33,475 nt of DNA from Pseudonocardiales bacterium. Its GTDB lineage: Bacteria > Actinomycetota > Actinomycetes > Mycobacteriales > Jatrophihabitantaceae. The translations under genes were made by a program, and so were the position numbers. Positions 23,059 through 31,452 of the stretch are shown piece by piece; positions within the stretch are counted from its first letter, which is position 1, and each line of letters opens with the position of its first letter. The notes below the pieces were generated by a model, which saw only the letters and a list, made by a program, of their open reading frames with translations, was not told the origin of the DNA and made no database searches. The stretch is taken from positions 1 to 33,475 of the forward strand of contig JAVEET010000174.1 of the NCBI GenBank assembly GCA_030840295.1, written 5' to 3'.

Positions 23059-23909
23059 TCGCCACCGAGCAGATCACCGAGACGATCGCTCATCACGGTG
23101 AAGGCCCGGTGTGGAATCACGATGAGAAAACCCTTTACTGGGTGGACATGCTGGCCGGGGACGTCCTGGAACTCGGCCGCGACGGGTCGATATCCCGCCA
23201 CCATGTCGGCACGGTCGCAGCGGCCCTGCGGCCACGTCGAGACGGCGGCATGGTGATCGCGACCGAGCGCGGCTTCGCACTCGTCGAGCCGGGCTGGTCC
23301 GGTCTACGGAGCTTGCCGGACGTGTTCGGCGACCCGGCGGTCCGGATGAACGACGGGGGTTGTGACCTGCAGGGCCGCTTCTACTGCGGAACGATGGCCT
23401 ATGAGGGGACCGACGGCGCGGGCACGTTGTTCCGGCTCGACCCCGATGGGTCGACGCACACGGTCCTCACTGATCTCACCGTTTCGAACGGGTTGGCCTG
23501 GAGCTCCGACGGATTGCTGGCGTACTACGTAGACAGCGCCACCCAGCGGATCGACGTCTTCGATTTTGATCCGGTGACTGCGGCGTTCAGCGACCGCCGC
23601 CCGGTGGTCACCATCGACCCCGAGTTGGGCAGTCCGGACGGCCTTACCCTCGATGTCGATGGCGGTATCTGGGTAGCGCTGTGGGACGGGTCCGCTGTGC
23701 ACCGCTATTCCCCGGCGGGCGCGCTGGACGAGGTGATCGAGCTGCCGACCTCGCGCGTCACGGCCTGTACCTTCGGCGGTCCGCAGTTGGACGAGCTGTA
23801 CATCACGACCTCGGCGCTCGGGCTGGCAGGTCGTGAGGCGGTGGCCGGTGCGCTGTTCCGTGCGGTTCCTGGCGTACGCGGCACCGCACCTGCGTGCTTC
23901 GCAGGCTGA
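23055..23909 (+). CDS. SMP-30/gluconolactonase-family lactonase
   Basis: The product is 284 aa from the GTG at 23055 (GTGA overlap). The six-bladed propeller signatures are HHGEGPVWNHDEKTLYWVD with metal ligand Glu16, VRMNDGGCDLQGRFYCGTM, SNGLAWSSDG with an Asn ligand and GSPDGLTLDVDGGIWVALW with an Asp ligand. The family hydrolyses aldonolactones with one divalent metal ion. It would supply the sugar acid to the enolase-superfamily dehydratase. It is the last gene of the operon. Its stop is 15 nt from the converging SnoaL-like gene. Confidence 0.9.
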   Translation: MIATEQITETIAHHGEGPVWNHDEKTLYWVDMLAGDVLELGRDGSISRHHVGTVAAALRPRRDGGMVIATERGFALVEPGWSGLRSLPDVFGDPAVRMNDGGCDLQGRFYCGTMAYEGTDGAGTLFRLDPDGSTHTVLTDLTVSNGLAWSSDGLLAYYVDSATQRIDVFDFDPVTAAFSDRRPVVTIDPELGSPDGLTLDVDGGIWVALWDGSAVHRYSPAGALDEVIELPTSRVTACTFGGPQLDELYITTSALGLAGREAVAGALFRAVPGVRGTAPACFAG

Positions 23910-23924
23910 GGACCAGCGCGCGGT

Positions 23925-24341
23925 CTACTGCTCAGGGGCGCTGATCACGCCGATCTGGACAAGGAATGGGAACATGCCCTGCTCTGCCCAATGCTCGACA
24001 GCCTGCCCGTCCCGTAGCCGTCCTATGTTTGCGCTCACTGTCTCAAATGACTTGCCGGTGGCGGGAAAGCCGAGGCCGTCGCCGGTATGTGTGCCGGTTG
24101 TTCGAACGAGCCAGGCGACCTGATCCCCATCGACGATGATGTTCGTTACCTCGCAGTGGACGTCCGGAACGGCCGACCGCCATCTGGACACGATGCTCTT
24201 GAACGCCTCCCTGCCACGGAGATCGCCCATCGGACCGTGATCCAGGTAGTCCTCGGCGAACAGTTCGTCGACGACGTCGAGTTTGCCGTTGTTGATGACC
24301 TCGTCGAACATGCGCTGCAGGATGGCCGTTGGATCAGTCAT
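23925..24341 (-). CDS. SnoaL-like NTF2-fold protein
   Basis: The product is 138 aa from the ATG at 24341. The pattern is that of the SnoaL/ester cyclase group: a first helix LQRMFDEVINNGKLDVVDELFAE cut by small residues, YLDHGPMGDLRGREAFK, VHCEVTNIIVDGDQVAWLV and AEQGMFPFL. This is a small cone-shaped fold that binds hydrophobic or polyketide-like ligands. Many members have no known activity. It stands alone between the catabolic operon and panD and is divergent from panD across 189 bp. No function can be assigned beyond the fold. Confidence 0.75.
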   Translation of the reverse strand: MTDPTAILQRMFDEVINNGKLDVVDELFAEDYLDHGPMGDLRGREAFKSIVSRWRSAVPDVHCEVTNIIVDGDQVAWLVRTTGTHTGDGLGFPATGKSFETVSANIGRLRDGQAVEHWAEQGMFPFLVQIGVISAPEQ

Positions 24342-24530
24342 GATCTTGTCTCGGGCCTCTTTCCGGCGAACGAATTCACAGGGACGGCCTAGACGATAGT
24401 CCTCGGCGAACTGGGCAACAAGGCCCCGAAACGGTCCAACCGATGGACAAAGGTGCGCACCTGACCGTCCTCCGCATGGTGTCGCCCACAGTTTCTGGCT
24501 GATCGAGGGCGTGGTTCTTACCGTTGTCCG

Positions 24531-24929
24531 ATGACGGTCTATCGCACGATGTTGAAATCCAAGATCCACCGGGCAACGGTCACGCACGCCGACGTGGACT
24601 ACGTCGGCTCGGTGACCATCGACCGCGATCTGATGGACGCGGCAGACCTGCTGCCGGGCGAGCTCGTGCACGTTGTCGACGTCACCAACGGCGCACGGCT
24701 CGAGACATACGTGATCGAAGGTGAACGGGGCAGCGGGGTCGTCGGGATAAACGGCGCGGCCGCGCATCTGGTCTTTCCGGACGACCTCGTGATCATCATC
24801 AGTTATGTTTCGCTGGCCGACACCGAGGCGCGTTCCTACCGCCCCCGCGTGGTGTTCGTCGACAGCGCGAACCGTGCACATGAGCTGCACGATGACCTCG
24901 CCGCTCCCGGCCGGTTGCCAGCGATCTGA
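24531..24929 (+). CDS. panD: Aspartate 1-decarboxylase proenzyme
   Basis: The product is 132 aa. [20 protein letters not shown] followed by SVTI is diagnostic. The Gly26-Ser27 bond is the self-cleavage site that yields the pyruvoyl cofactor, two residues later than in most PanD because of a slightly longer N terminus. Downstream, Lys9, Asn in [12 protein letters not shown] and GINGAAAHL are conserved. It makes beta-alanine for pantothenate and CoA. There is no clear ribosome site before the ATG, so the mRNA may be leaderless or weakly translated. It is separated here from panB and panC, which are not in the window. Confidence 0.93.
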   Translation: MTVYRTMLKSKIHRATVTHADVDYVGSVTIDRDLMDAADLLPGELVHVVDVTNGARLETYVIEGERGSGVVGINGAAAHLVFPDDLVIIISYVSLADTEARSYRPRVVFVDSANRAHELHDDLAAPGRLPAI

Positions 24930-24992
24930 CCGAGGCACATCCGTAGGGCGGCCTTCGGCATTGCTGTAGTTGTGGCGAACGCTAAACCACCG

Positions 24993-25020
24993 TTGACATA
25001 TGTCTATATGAGTATACGAT
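24993..25020 (+). promoter_or_regulatory. Promoter of the ArsR-SRPBCC operon, probably leaderless transcript
   Basis: A -35 TTGACA at 24993-24998 and a -10 TACGAT at 25015-25020 are 16 bp apart. The A of the start codon lies 7 bp after the -10, where transcription should begin, and no ribosome site exists. The spacer is AT-rich and carries an imperfect dyad around CTATATGAG, a possible autorepressor site. Confidence 0.55.
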
Positions 25021-25026
25021 TCGCCC

Positions 25027-25383
25027 ATGGCCAGGGCAGCGACGACGACAGATGCGTTCAATGCAGTCGCCGAGCCTCGGCGGCGGCAGATCTTGGATGT
25101 GCTGGCTGCCGGGGAACGACCAGTGAACGACCTGGTCGCGCAGCTCGGTCTGGCCCAGCCGCTGGTGTCCAAGCACCTCAGGGTGCTGAGGCAAGTAGGG
25201 CTGGTCGAGGTGCGTGAGGAAGGTCGGCAGCGGTTATACCGGCTCAACGGCCATCCGCTCAAGCCCATCCACGACTGGGTGAAGAACTACGAGCGGTCGT
25301 GGTCGCAGCGCTTCGACAGGCTGGATGCCGTCTTGGCGGAACTCAAGGAGAAGGAGCAGGCAGATGAAAGTAGGAACGAGTAG
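25027..25383 (+). CDS. ArsR-family (SmtB/ArsR) transcriptional regulator
   Basis: The product is 118 aa. The winged helix-turn-helix is clear: FNAVAEPRRRQILDVLAAG, then VNDLVAQLGLAQPLVSKHL as the recognition helix region, and RLYRLNG as the wing. It has no metal-binding CxC motif, so this is the non-metal subgroup that is usually paired with an AHSA1-type protein. The downstream gene starts 20 nt before its stop. The pair very probably forms an autoregulated operon. The signal is unknown. Confidence 0.9.
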   Translation: MARAATTTDAFNAVAEPRRRQILDVLAAGERPVNDLVAQLGLAQPLVSKHLRVLRQVGLVEVREEGRQRLYRLNGHPLKPIHDWVKNYERSWSQRFDRLDAVLAELKEKEQADESRNE

Positions 25384-25855
25384 CGGCTCGGCAGTGGTGA
25401 CACTCCCGACGGACACCCAGATCTTGATCACGCGGGAGTTCGCCGCGCCCAAACACCTGGTTTATCAGGCGTGGACCACTCCCGAACTGATCAAGCGCTG
25501 GTGGAGCGGAGACCGCGGCGAGGTGACGATCGCCGAGGTCGACCTGCGCGTCGGTGGCACCTGGCGTTACGCCATGGCGGCGAACGGTGGGTTCGAGGTG
25601 GCCTTCCACGGCGAGTACCTGGAGATCGTGGAGAACGAGCGCATCGTCTCGACCGAGATCTACGAAGGCATGCCCGGCGAGGAAGGCGCGGTGACCACCG
25701 CGATCTTCTCCGAGGGCGACGGGCGAACAACCCTCACACTTCTCATGGAGCTTCCCAGCCGGGAGGTGCGTGACGTGGTCATCGACTCCGGCATGGAAGG
25801 CGGGATGCAGGAAGCGCTGGACCACCTCGAGCAGATCGCGGCTTCCCGCGCTTGA
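25364..25855 (+). CDS. SRPBCC (AHSA1/START-like) ligand-binding protein
   Basis: The product is 163 aa from the ATG at 25364, preceded by AAGGAG. It shows the AHSA1 pattern: ILITREFAAPKHLVYQAWT, PELIKRWW, GGTWRYAMAANG, then RIVSTEIYEGM and a C-terminal helix GMEGGMQEALDHLEQI. This fold forms a deep hydrophobic pocket and lacks a universal activity. It overlaps the ArsR gene and converges on mftD with a gap of 6 bp. A functional link to mycofactocin is not supported by orientation. Confidence 0.88.
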   Translation: MKVGTSSGSAVVTLPTDTQILITREFAAPKHLVYQAWTTPELIKRWWSGDRGEVTIAEVDLRVGGTWRYAMAANGGFEVAFHGEYLEIVENERIVSTEIYEGMPGEEGAVTTAIFSEGDGRTTLTLLMELPSREVRDVVIDSGMEGGMQEALDHLEQIAASRA

Positions 25856-25861
25856 TGATGC

Positions 25862-27055
25862 TCAGCTGTCGCGGGATGCCGGCATCACGCCGAGCGCGCG
25901 AGGGAATGCAGCTGGTATCACGAGATCATCAGGGCTGAGTTCGGCGATGGCGGAGCGGCCGAGGCCGAGGAGGGCGGAGTCGATACCGCCGCGGAGAATG
26001 TCGAGCACGTTCGTTACGCCGGCCTGGCCATTGGCGGCCAAGCCCCAGAGGTAGGCGCGGCCGATCATGACCGCCCTGGCGCCGAGAGCAACGGCCTTCA
26101 CAACGTCGCTGCCGCGCCGGACGCCCCCATCAAGCAGGATCTCGAGCTGATCACCGACGGCCCCGGCGATAGCGGGGAGCGCCCGGATCGGCGCAGGTGT
26201 GCCGTCGAGGTTGTTTCCGCCATGGTTGGAGACCGAGATGGCGGTGACGCCGGCGTCCACGGCGCGCTTGGCGTCATCGACCCGCATGATGCCCTTGAGC
26301 ATGAACTCCCCGCCCCACTGTTCGGCCAGCCAGGCGACATCCTCCCATGTGGGTAAGGCCGATTGCATCCACTGCCCGTACGCGCCGAAGAAGGTGAGCG
26401 GGTCCTCTCCGGGCGCCACCATGTTCGGCACCGTCAGATCCGGGATCCGCCCGGTCTTGGCGAAGGCGAGCAGCCACCGAGGATGCCGCAGGCCCTCGGG
26501 AGCGAACCGGATCAGCTCCCGGAGGTCGATCTTGTCGGGGATGTGCGGGCTCCCCCAGTCCCGGCCGTGGGAGAAGGACCAGTCCAGGGTGATGATCAGA
26601 CCGACCGCGCCGCCGGCCTTGGCCCTTTCGGTCCGGGCCAGCATGTCGTCGCGGTTGCCGATCCAGTAGCTCTGGAAGAAGGTCTGCGGGTTCGCTGCGA
26701 CCACCTCCGTAAGCGGCTTGCTGGCAAACGAGCTCAATCCCATGGCGGTGCCGCGAGCGGCGGCGGCGCGGGCGACTGCGACTTCGCCGTCAGGGTGAAC
26801 GGCCTGGACACCGGTGGGCGAGATGATGACGGGCATCGAGATCGGCTGACCCATGACGGTGGTGGCCAGATCGCGCTTGGACGACAGGCCGACGGCGTGC
26901 GGGGCGAAGCCCAGTTCGTCGAAGGCGGTGAGGTTTTCGCTCAGTGTCAGGCCCTTCTCGCTGCCGGCGATCAGGGCACCGTAGACGGACTTGGGTAGCC
27001 GTTTCTTCGCGCGTCGCTGCGCCTCTGCGACGGTTTCGAACCAGGCGGTTGCCAT
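25862..27055 (-). CDS. mftD: Mycofactocin maturation FMN-dependent dehydrogenase MftD
   Basis: The product is 397 aa with AAAGG before the ATG at 27055, 12 nt after the mftF stop. It is an alpha-hydroxyacid-oxidase-type TIM barrel: SMPVIISPTGVQAVHPDGE (FMN phosphate side), GLSSFASKPL, FFQSYWIGN, IMRVDDAKRAVDAGVTAISV, SNHGGNNLDGTPAP and ILLDGGVRRGSDVVKA. MftD oxidatively deaminates AHDP, the valine-tyrosine-derived intermediate, to premycofactocin, giving the redox-active dicarbonyl. In the classical order mftD follows mftC. Here it is at the far end of the operon after mftF. The identity is very secure. Confidence 0.93.
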   Translation of the reverse strand: MATAWFETVAEAQRRAKKRLPKSVYGALIAGSEKGLTLSENLTAFDELGFAPHAVGLSSKRDLATTVMGQPISMPVIISPTGVQAVHPDGEVAVARAAAARGTAMGLSSFASKPLTEVVAANPQTFFQSYWIGNRDDMLARTERAKAGGAVGLIITLDWSFSHGRDWGSPHIPDKIDLRELIRFAPEGLRHPRWLLAFAKTGRIPDLTVPNMVAPGEDPLTFFGAYGQWMQSALPTWEDVAWLAEQWGGEFMLKGIMRVDDAKRAVDAGVTAISVSNHGGNNLDGTPAPIRALPAIAGAVGDQLEILLDGGVRRGSDVVKAVALGARAVMIGRAYLWGLAANGQAGVTNVLDILRGGIDSALLGLGRSAIAELSPDDLVIPAAFPRALGVMPASRDS

Positions 27056-27067
27056 GATGATGCCTTT

Positions 27068-28696
27068 CTAAAGGTAAAAGCGGATCCGGGCGAGCAGTGG
27101 TGCCAGAGGTTGCCGTCGGGATTTAACCCGGTCGCGAAGGGTGTCGACACGTAGCGGGCGCCAGACCAGGCGGGGGCGCAACGGCAGCATGGTGCCTTCG
27201 CGCAGCGCTCCGGCCCACACCCCGGCGCCGTAGCTGATGTCATCGGCACACTGGGCCAGCAGGAACCGCGCCGGGTCCAGCTGCGGCCGCCGTTTTGCCC
27301 AGGTGGCCAAGGGCGGGCCGAACAGCAGGGACGCGGCGGCGCCCCGGCGACCCCAGCGGCGGGTGCGGGTACGGCCCCCTGGTTTCACCAGAGCGGTAAG
27401 GAGGAACGGGGAGCCGAACTGAGTCAGGTAGCGTCCCAGGCCGAGCCAGGTCTGGTTGCTGGCCGTGGCCATGGCGGGCACCACCCCGCGCGCCGGGATG
27501 TTCGCGCGCTGCAAGCTTGCGCGCATGCTGAGCACGGACCCGGCGAAGCCCACGGCAGCCACGGCCGGGCGGCGCCCGAGCAGTGCGGTCACGGTGAGGG
27601 TCGGCCAGGGGTGCAGGGCCAACGGAGCCATGGCCTCGGGGTGGCGCGCGGCCAGCGGCGCGGCCGACGTCCCGTAGCGGAACCGCCTGGCCAGTAACGC
27701 CCGCCAGGTCTCCGGCTCCTGGTGGCCGACCTCGACCGACGGATCATAGCGGATTCGCCAATCAGCGTCGTGCAATCGCCAGATCAGGTCGACGTCCTCA
27801 CCGACTCGCAGGGACTCATCGAACGGTGCGGTTCCGAGGGAGACCAGGGCTGCCCGCCGGACCAGCAATGCGGCGGTGGGAACGTAGGACACCCGCCCGG
27901 ACGCAAGGACCCGGGCCTCGCGAGGACCGAGGTCGAGGCTTCCGTTGGCTTCGGTGAACCGGCTGGCCAGACTCTTAGGGGCCGAACCGGGATGCGCCTG
28001 GGCGGGATGAGTCGGCGCAGATTGAGTCGGCCCAGATCGAGCCGGCCCAGATTGAGCCGGCCCAGATCGAGCTGGCCCAGATTGAGCCGGCGCGGATTGA
28101 GCTGGCGCAGCGGCGACGATCCTGGGTGCGACGGCAGCTACCAGCGGGTCGGCGAAATGTGCCGCGAGTCCGGAGATCCAGTCCGGGCCCGGGATGCAGT
28201 CACTGTCGAGCAGAGCCACGAATTCGCTGGTGCTGAAGGCCAAACCGGTGTTACGGGCCGCCCCCGGACCTCCGTTGTCAGGCCGCGACAGCAGGATGGC
28301 TCCGTGAGCTCGGACGACCTCGGCCACCGCTTGTGGATCGCGAGACGCGTCGTCGACGATGACAACCGGGTACCGCCGCCCGAGTGCCGTAAGGCATCGA
28401 TCGAGCAGGCGTGCCCGATCGCGGACCGGGATGAGCACAGTGACGTCGAGCGGCGCGGTCCGCGCGGGTGGCCTGGGATGGGCGACATTGGCGTCGGTGA
28501 GTTTGCGGGCCAGAGCGCCGGCCGCCGGCGTGGAAATGCTGCCGGCGCGGAGTTCGGCCAGAGCCGGGCGTCCGGCCGCGGAGATGCGCATGATCCGCGC
28601 CGGCGAGCCACCGAACAGCACCGAGTCGTCCAGGTCCTTGGTGTCGGGATCGAATTCGATGGAGAACCCGATCGGAAGCGGCGCCACGGAATTCAT
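27068..28696 (-). CDS. mftF: Mycofactocin glycosyltransferase MftF with a repeat insertion
   Basis: The product is 542 aa, longer than the roughly 470 aa I expect for this family. Residues 8-80 form the PqqD-like N-terminal part typical of MftF (LPIGFSIEFDPD, SVLFGGSPARIMRIS). A GT2 domain follows: VTVLIPVRDRA, VIVDDAS, GGPGAARNTGLA and LLDSDCIPGPDWI with the DxD-type metal site. A low-complexity insertion of Ala/Gln/Arg-Ser-Gly-Pro pentads occupies about residues 195-236. The domain then resumes at RFTEANGSLDLG and VGEDVDLIWRLHD. MftF adds beta-1,4-linked glucose units to premycofactocin. The ATGA overlap with the SDR gene indicates coupled translation. Confidence 0.9.
   Translation of the reverse strand: MNSVAPLPIGFSIEFDPDTKDLDDSVLFGGSPARIMRISAAGRPALAELRAGSISTPAAGALARKLTDANVAHPRPPARTAPLDVTVLIPVRDRARLLDRCLTALGRRYPVVIVDDASRDPQAVAEVVRAHGAILLSRPDNGGPGAARNTGLAFSTSEFVALLDSDCIPGPDWISGLAAHFADPLVAAVAPRIVAAAPAQSAPAQSGPARSGPAQSGPARSGPTQSAPTHPAQAHPGSAPKSLASRFTEANGSLDLGPREARVLASGRVSYVPTAALLVRRAALVSLGTAPFDESLRVGEDVDLIWRLHDADWRIRYDPSVEVGHQEPETWRALLARRFRYGTSAAPLAARHPEAMAPLALHPWPTLTVTALLGRRPAVAAVGFAGSVLSMRASLQRANIPARGVVPAMATASNQTWLGLGRYLTQFGSPFLLTALVKPGGRTRTRRWGRRGAAASLLFGPPLATWAKRRPQLDPARFLLAQCADDISYGAGVWAGALREGTMLPLRPRLVWRPLRVDTLRDRVKSRRQPLAPLLARIRFYL
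28006..28110 (-). repeat. Seven tandem 15-bp units inside mftF
   Basis: Seven consecutive units of the type ATTGAGCCGGCCCAG (plus-strand reading) vary at a few positions and keep the reading frame. They encode pentapeptides such as AQSGP and ARSGP. The array sits in a presumed surface loop of the glycosyltransferase and accounts for about half of its extra length. Confidence 0.9.
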
Positions 28697-29517
28697 AACG
28701 CGAGGCCGCCGTCGACCGGCACGATCGCTCCCGTCATACCGCTGCTTAGCCTAGAGGCGAGGAACGTCAGCACAGCGGCGATCTCGGACGCTTCTAGCAG
28801 TCGCTGAAAGGGTTGCTGGACGGCGAAGGCGGCCGCTGCGGGGAGATCGTAGAGCCGGGCGCTCTCCGCCAGGATGGCCGTGTCGGTGGAACCGGGGCTG
28901 ACCGCATTGGCCGTGATTCCGGAATCGCCGAGTTCGACGGCCAGCGCGCGGATGAGCCCCGCCACCCCGGCCTTGGCGGCGCAATACGCGGCCAGCATCG
29001 GCAGGCCCTGGGTTGCGGCAGCGGACGCCACCGCCAGAAATCGTCCGCTACGCGGCGCCGGACGCCGCAGCAGCGCCGGAACCGCAACCCGGGCGAGGTT
29101 CAGCACGCCACCGAGGTCGACCTCGAGCACCGTCCGTTCCCGCTCCACCGGCACCTCCCACAGTGGGGCGCCGCCGGCGATTACTCCGGCGACGGCCAGG
29201 GCGGCGTCGAGCCCACCCCATTGCTGTTCGGCTTCGGTTACCGCGGCTTGTAGGGCGGCCAGGTCCCGGACATCGGCCTGGTAGGACCGCACCCGGCCCG
29301 TGCTGCCGGAGCGACGGTTACCCTCACGGACCACCTCGGAGAGCTCGTTCCCGGTGCCCATCGAGTATTCGAGGGCGGGGTCGTCGGTGGCGGCGTCCAC
29401 CGCGAGCACGCACCAACCCTCTGACGCGAGCGCCAGAACTGTGGCGGCGCCGATGCCGCGAGCGGCGCCGGTCACCAGGGCTACCCGTCCGTTCTCGGCA
29501 TCCGCCGCGGAGCTCAC
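28693..29517 (-). CDS. Mycofactocin-dependent SDR-family oxidoreductase
   Basis: The product is 274 aa from the GTG at 29517 that overlaps the mftE stop as GTGA. It shows the Rossmann motif ALVTGAARGIGAATVLALA, then an insertion after strand 2 (TDDPALEYSMGTGNELSEVV). This insertion is characteristic of SDRs that hold NAD(H) tightly and depend on mycofactocin to recycle it. The catalytic Ser lies in VASAAATQG, with Tyr and Lys in YCAAK. AVSPGSTDT and MTGAIVPVDGGLAL are C-terminal family features. The likely substrate is an alcohol or carbonyl compound of unknown identity. Being embedded between mftE and mftF, it is the cofactor's most obvious client in this window. Confidence 0.9.
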   Translation of the reverse strand: MSSAADAENGRVALVTGAARGIGAATVLALASEGWCVLAVDAATDDPALEYSMGTGNELSEVVREGNRRSGSTGRVRSYQADVRDLAALQAAVTEAEQQWGGLDAALAVAGVIAGGAPLWEVPVERERTVLEVDLGGVLNLARVAVPALLRRPAPRSGRFLAVASAAATQGLPMLAAYCAAKAGVAGLIRALAVELGDSGITANAVSPGSTDTAILAESARLYDLPAAAAFAVQQPFQRLLEASEIAAVLTFLASRLSSGMTGAIVPVDGGLAL

Positions 29518-30224
29518 CGCAACACCGGCAGGCACCAGGTGGCCACCTCGTCGATCAATCGTGCGGCGAGCACGTCGAGCAGCCTGCGTCCGGCCGCTGC
29601 GGTCGCATGGGTAGGGTCGCCGAGCACGCCGGTCTCGGTGACCGCGCGGACGCCGCCCGAGCGCAGCAACGGCCAGGTTTCGGCCAGCGACCGGACATCA
29701 CCGCGCACGGCGCGATCCAGCTGCACCAGTTCGGGCGCCAGGTCGAGCATCATGGACGTTTCCGGGTGGCCGGCGTGCGGATCGCCCTCCCACCGTGGCA
29801 GATACAGCAGCACGTCGCGGGACTCAGCGCGCAGGGTGCGAACCGCTGCGGTCACCGCCTCGGTATTGCCGCCATGGGCCGAGACGAACACCAGATGTTC
29901 GAAGGTATCGGTTGCCGACCGGCCCAGTTCCAGAACGATCAGCTCCACCGCGACCCGCCCAATCGACAATGTCCCGGCAAAGCCGGCATGTTCTCCACTG
30001 GAACCATAGGCCAGCGGCGGTGCGATGATCACATCCGCTCGGGACTCGCCCAGTCGGCGACACAGCGCCAACGCGACATCGGTGTCGGTGGACAACGGCA
30101 GATGCGCGCCGTGTTGTTCGGTCGACCCGAGGGGGACGGCGAGGATGGCGCCGCCCGCCGCCCGCCGGCCGACCTCCGGAGAGGTCAGTTCGGCGAGCAG
30201 CACGGCGGGGGACTGAGCGGGCAC
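29514..30224 (-). CDS. mftE: Mycofactocin peptidase MftE (creatininase family)
   Basis: The product is 236 aa. The start is taken as the GTG at 30224, 4 nt after the mftC stop; a GTG at 30203 is the alternative. The creatininase-fold metal ligands are visible in ILAVPLGSTEQHGAHLPLST (Glu, His and the following Asp in DTDVA), FVSAHGGNTEAV and GHPETSMML. MftE cleaves the MftC-modified precursor and releases AHDP, the C-terminal Val-Tyr cross-linked unit. It follows mftC directly, where mftD would be expected. No clear ribosome site is visible, so translation is probably coupled to mftC. Confidence 0.92.
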   Translation of the reverse strand: MPAQSPAVLLAELTSPEVGRRAAGGAILAVPLGSTEQHGAHLPLSTDTDVALALCRRLGESRADVIIAPPLAYGSSGEHAGFAGTLSIGRVAVELIVLELGRSATDTFEHLVFVSAHGGNTEAVTAAVRTLRAESRDVLLYLPRWEGDPHAGHPETSMMLDLAPELVQLDRAVRGDVRSLAETWPLLRSGGVRAVTETGVLGDPTHATAAAGRRLLDVLAARLIDEVATWCLPVLR

Positions 30225-30228
30225 GCCG

Positions 30229-31452
30229 CTAGCTGCTTTGTTCGGCCGGTACGAAGTCGGCCAGTGGGTTCTCGTTGCAGGCGCTGACCGGTGCGCGGGT
30301 TTCGGTACGCGGCCGACCCAGGGTGATCGGTACCGAGCGCGATCCCGATGTACTGCGTCGGGAGTGATCCAGCGAGGGTCTCGGCGCGCTGCCAACCGCA
30401 ACACCGGCCAGAGCCAGTTCCCCGTGGCCTTTGACGCATTCGGGATCGGGGCCATCGAGGGGGAGGCCGGTGAAAAACTTGGCCGCCATGCAGCCTCCGC
30501 GGCAGGCGTCGAACGCCGAGCAGGAGTTGCAGGCACCGCCGGTCTGTGGCCGGCGCAGATCGGTGAACAGCTCCGAGTGTTGCCAGACTTCCTGAAATCC
30601 GCCGGGCGAGCGGACGTTGCCGGCCAGGAAGGTGTCGTGGATGGCGAACGGGCAGGCATAGACATCTCCCACCGGGTCGATCAGGCAGACCACCCGCCCC
30701 GCCCCGCACAGGTTCAGCCCGGGCAAGGCGTCGCCGAACGCCGCCAGGTGGAAGAAGGAATCACCGGTGAGCACCCCTTCGCCGTTGGCGACCAACCAGT
30801 CATAGAGCACCCGTTGTTGCTGCGCGGTCGGGTGTAGCTCGTCCCAGACATCCGCGCCTCGGCCGGACGGCCGTAGCCGCGTTATCCGCAGTTGGGCGTT
30901 GAACCGGTCGGCGATCGCCTTGAAGGCATCGAGCTGGTCGACGTTCTGTCTGGTCATCACGACTGAGATCTTGAATCCGGCAAAGCCGGCGTCGGCCAGG
31001 TTCTGCATGGCGCGTAAGGCGGTTTCATAGGATCCGCTGCCCCGGACAGCGTCATTGATCTCCGCGGTCGCGCCGTCGAGCGAGATCTGGACATCGACGT
31101 AGTCGCTGGCCGCGAGCCTTCGGGCGACCTCGGGGCTCAACTTGATGCCGTTGGTGGAGAACTTCACCCCCACGTTGTGGGCAGTGGCGTAGTCGACCAA
31201 ATCCCAGAAGTCCGAGCGGACGGTCGGTTCACCACCGCCGATGTTGACGTAGAAAACCTGCATCTTTTCGAGTTCGTCGATGATGGCCTTGCATTCGGCC
31301 GTCGTCAACTCGGCGGGATCGCGTCGGCCCGAGCTGGACAGGCAATGTACGCAAGACAGGTTGCAGGCGTAGGTCAATTCCCAGGTCAGGCAGATAGGCG
31401 CATCCAGTCCGAGCTGAAATTGTTCGACCAAGGGCAGGGTCGTCGCCGTCAT
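30229..31452 (-). CDS. mftC: Mycofactocin radical SAM maturase MftC
   Basis: The product is 407 aa with an ATGA overlap with mftB. The radical SAM cluster motif is Cys30, Cys34 and Cys37 in YACNLSCVHC. GGGEPTVR and VQISLDGAT are standard barrel motifs. The C-terminal SPASM region carries CGAGRVVCLIDPVGDVYACP and CNSCSAFDACRGGC for two auxiliary clusters. A tail ending ENPLADFVPAEQSS is typical of MftC. The enzyme decarboxylates the C-terminal tyrosine of MftA and then forms a carbon-carbon bond with the preceding valine, with the help of MftB. Every key residue appears intact. Confidence 0.95.
   Translation of the reverse strand: MTATTLPLVEQFQLGLDAPICLTWELTYACNLSCVHCLSSSGRRDPAELTTAECKAIIDELEKMQVFYVNIGGGEPTVRSDFWDLVDYATAHNVGVKFSTNGIKLSPEVARRLAASDYVDVQISLDGATAEINDAVRGSGSYETALRAMQNLADAGFAGFKISVVMTRQNVDQLDAFKAIADRFNAQLRITRLRPSGRGADVWDELHPTAQQQRVLYDWLVANGEGVLTGDSFFHLAAFGDALPGLNLCGAGRVVCLIDPVGDVYACPFAIHDTFLAGNVRSPGGFQEVWQHSELFTDLRRPQTGGACNSCSAFDACRGGCMAAKFFTGLPLDGPDPECVKGHGELALAGVAVGSAPRPSLDHSRRSTSGSRSVPITLGRPRTETRAPVSACNENPLADFVPAEQSS

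Noticed and set aside
23906-23935. CTGAG/CTCAG and GACC/GGTC inverted repeat between the SMP-30 and SnoaL-like genes as a bidirectional terminator
   Set aside because: The stem is short with a 5-nt asymmetric bulge, lies partly in coding sequence and has no T tract.
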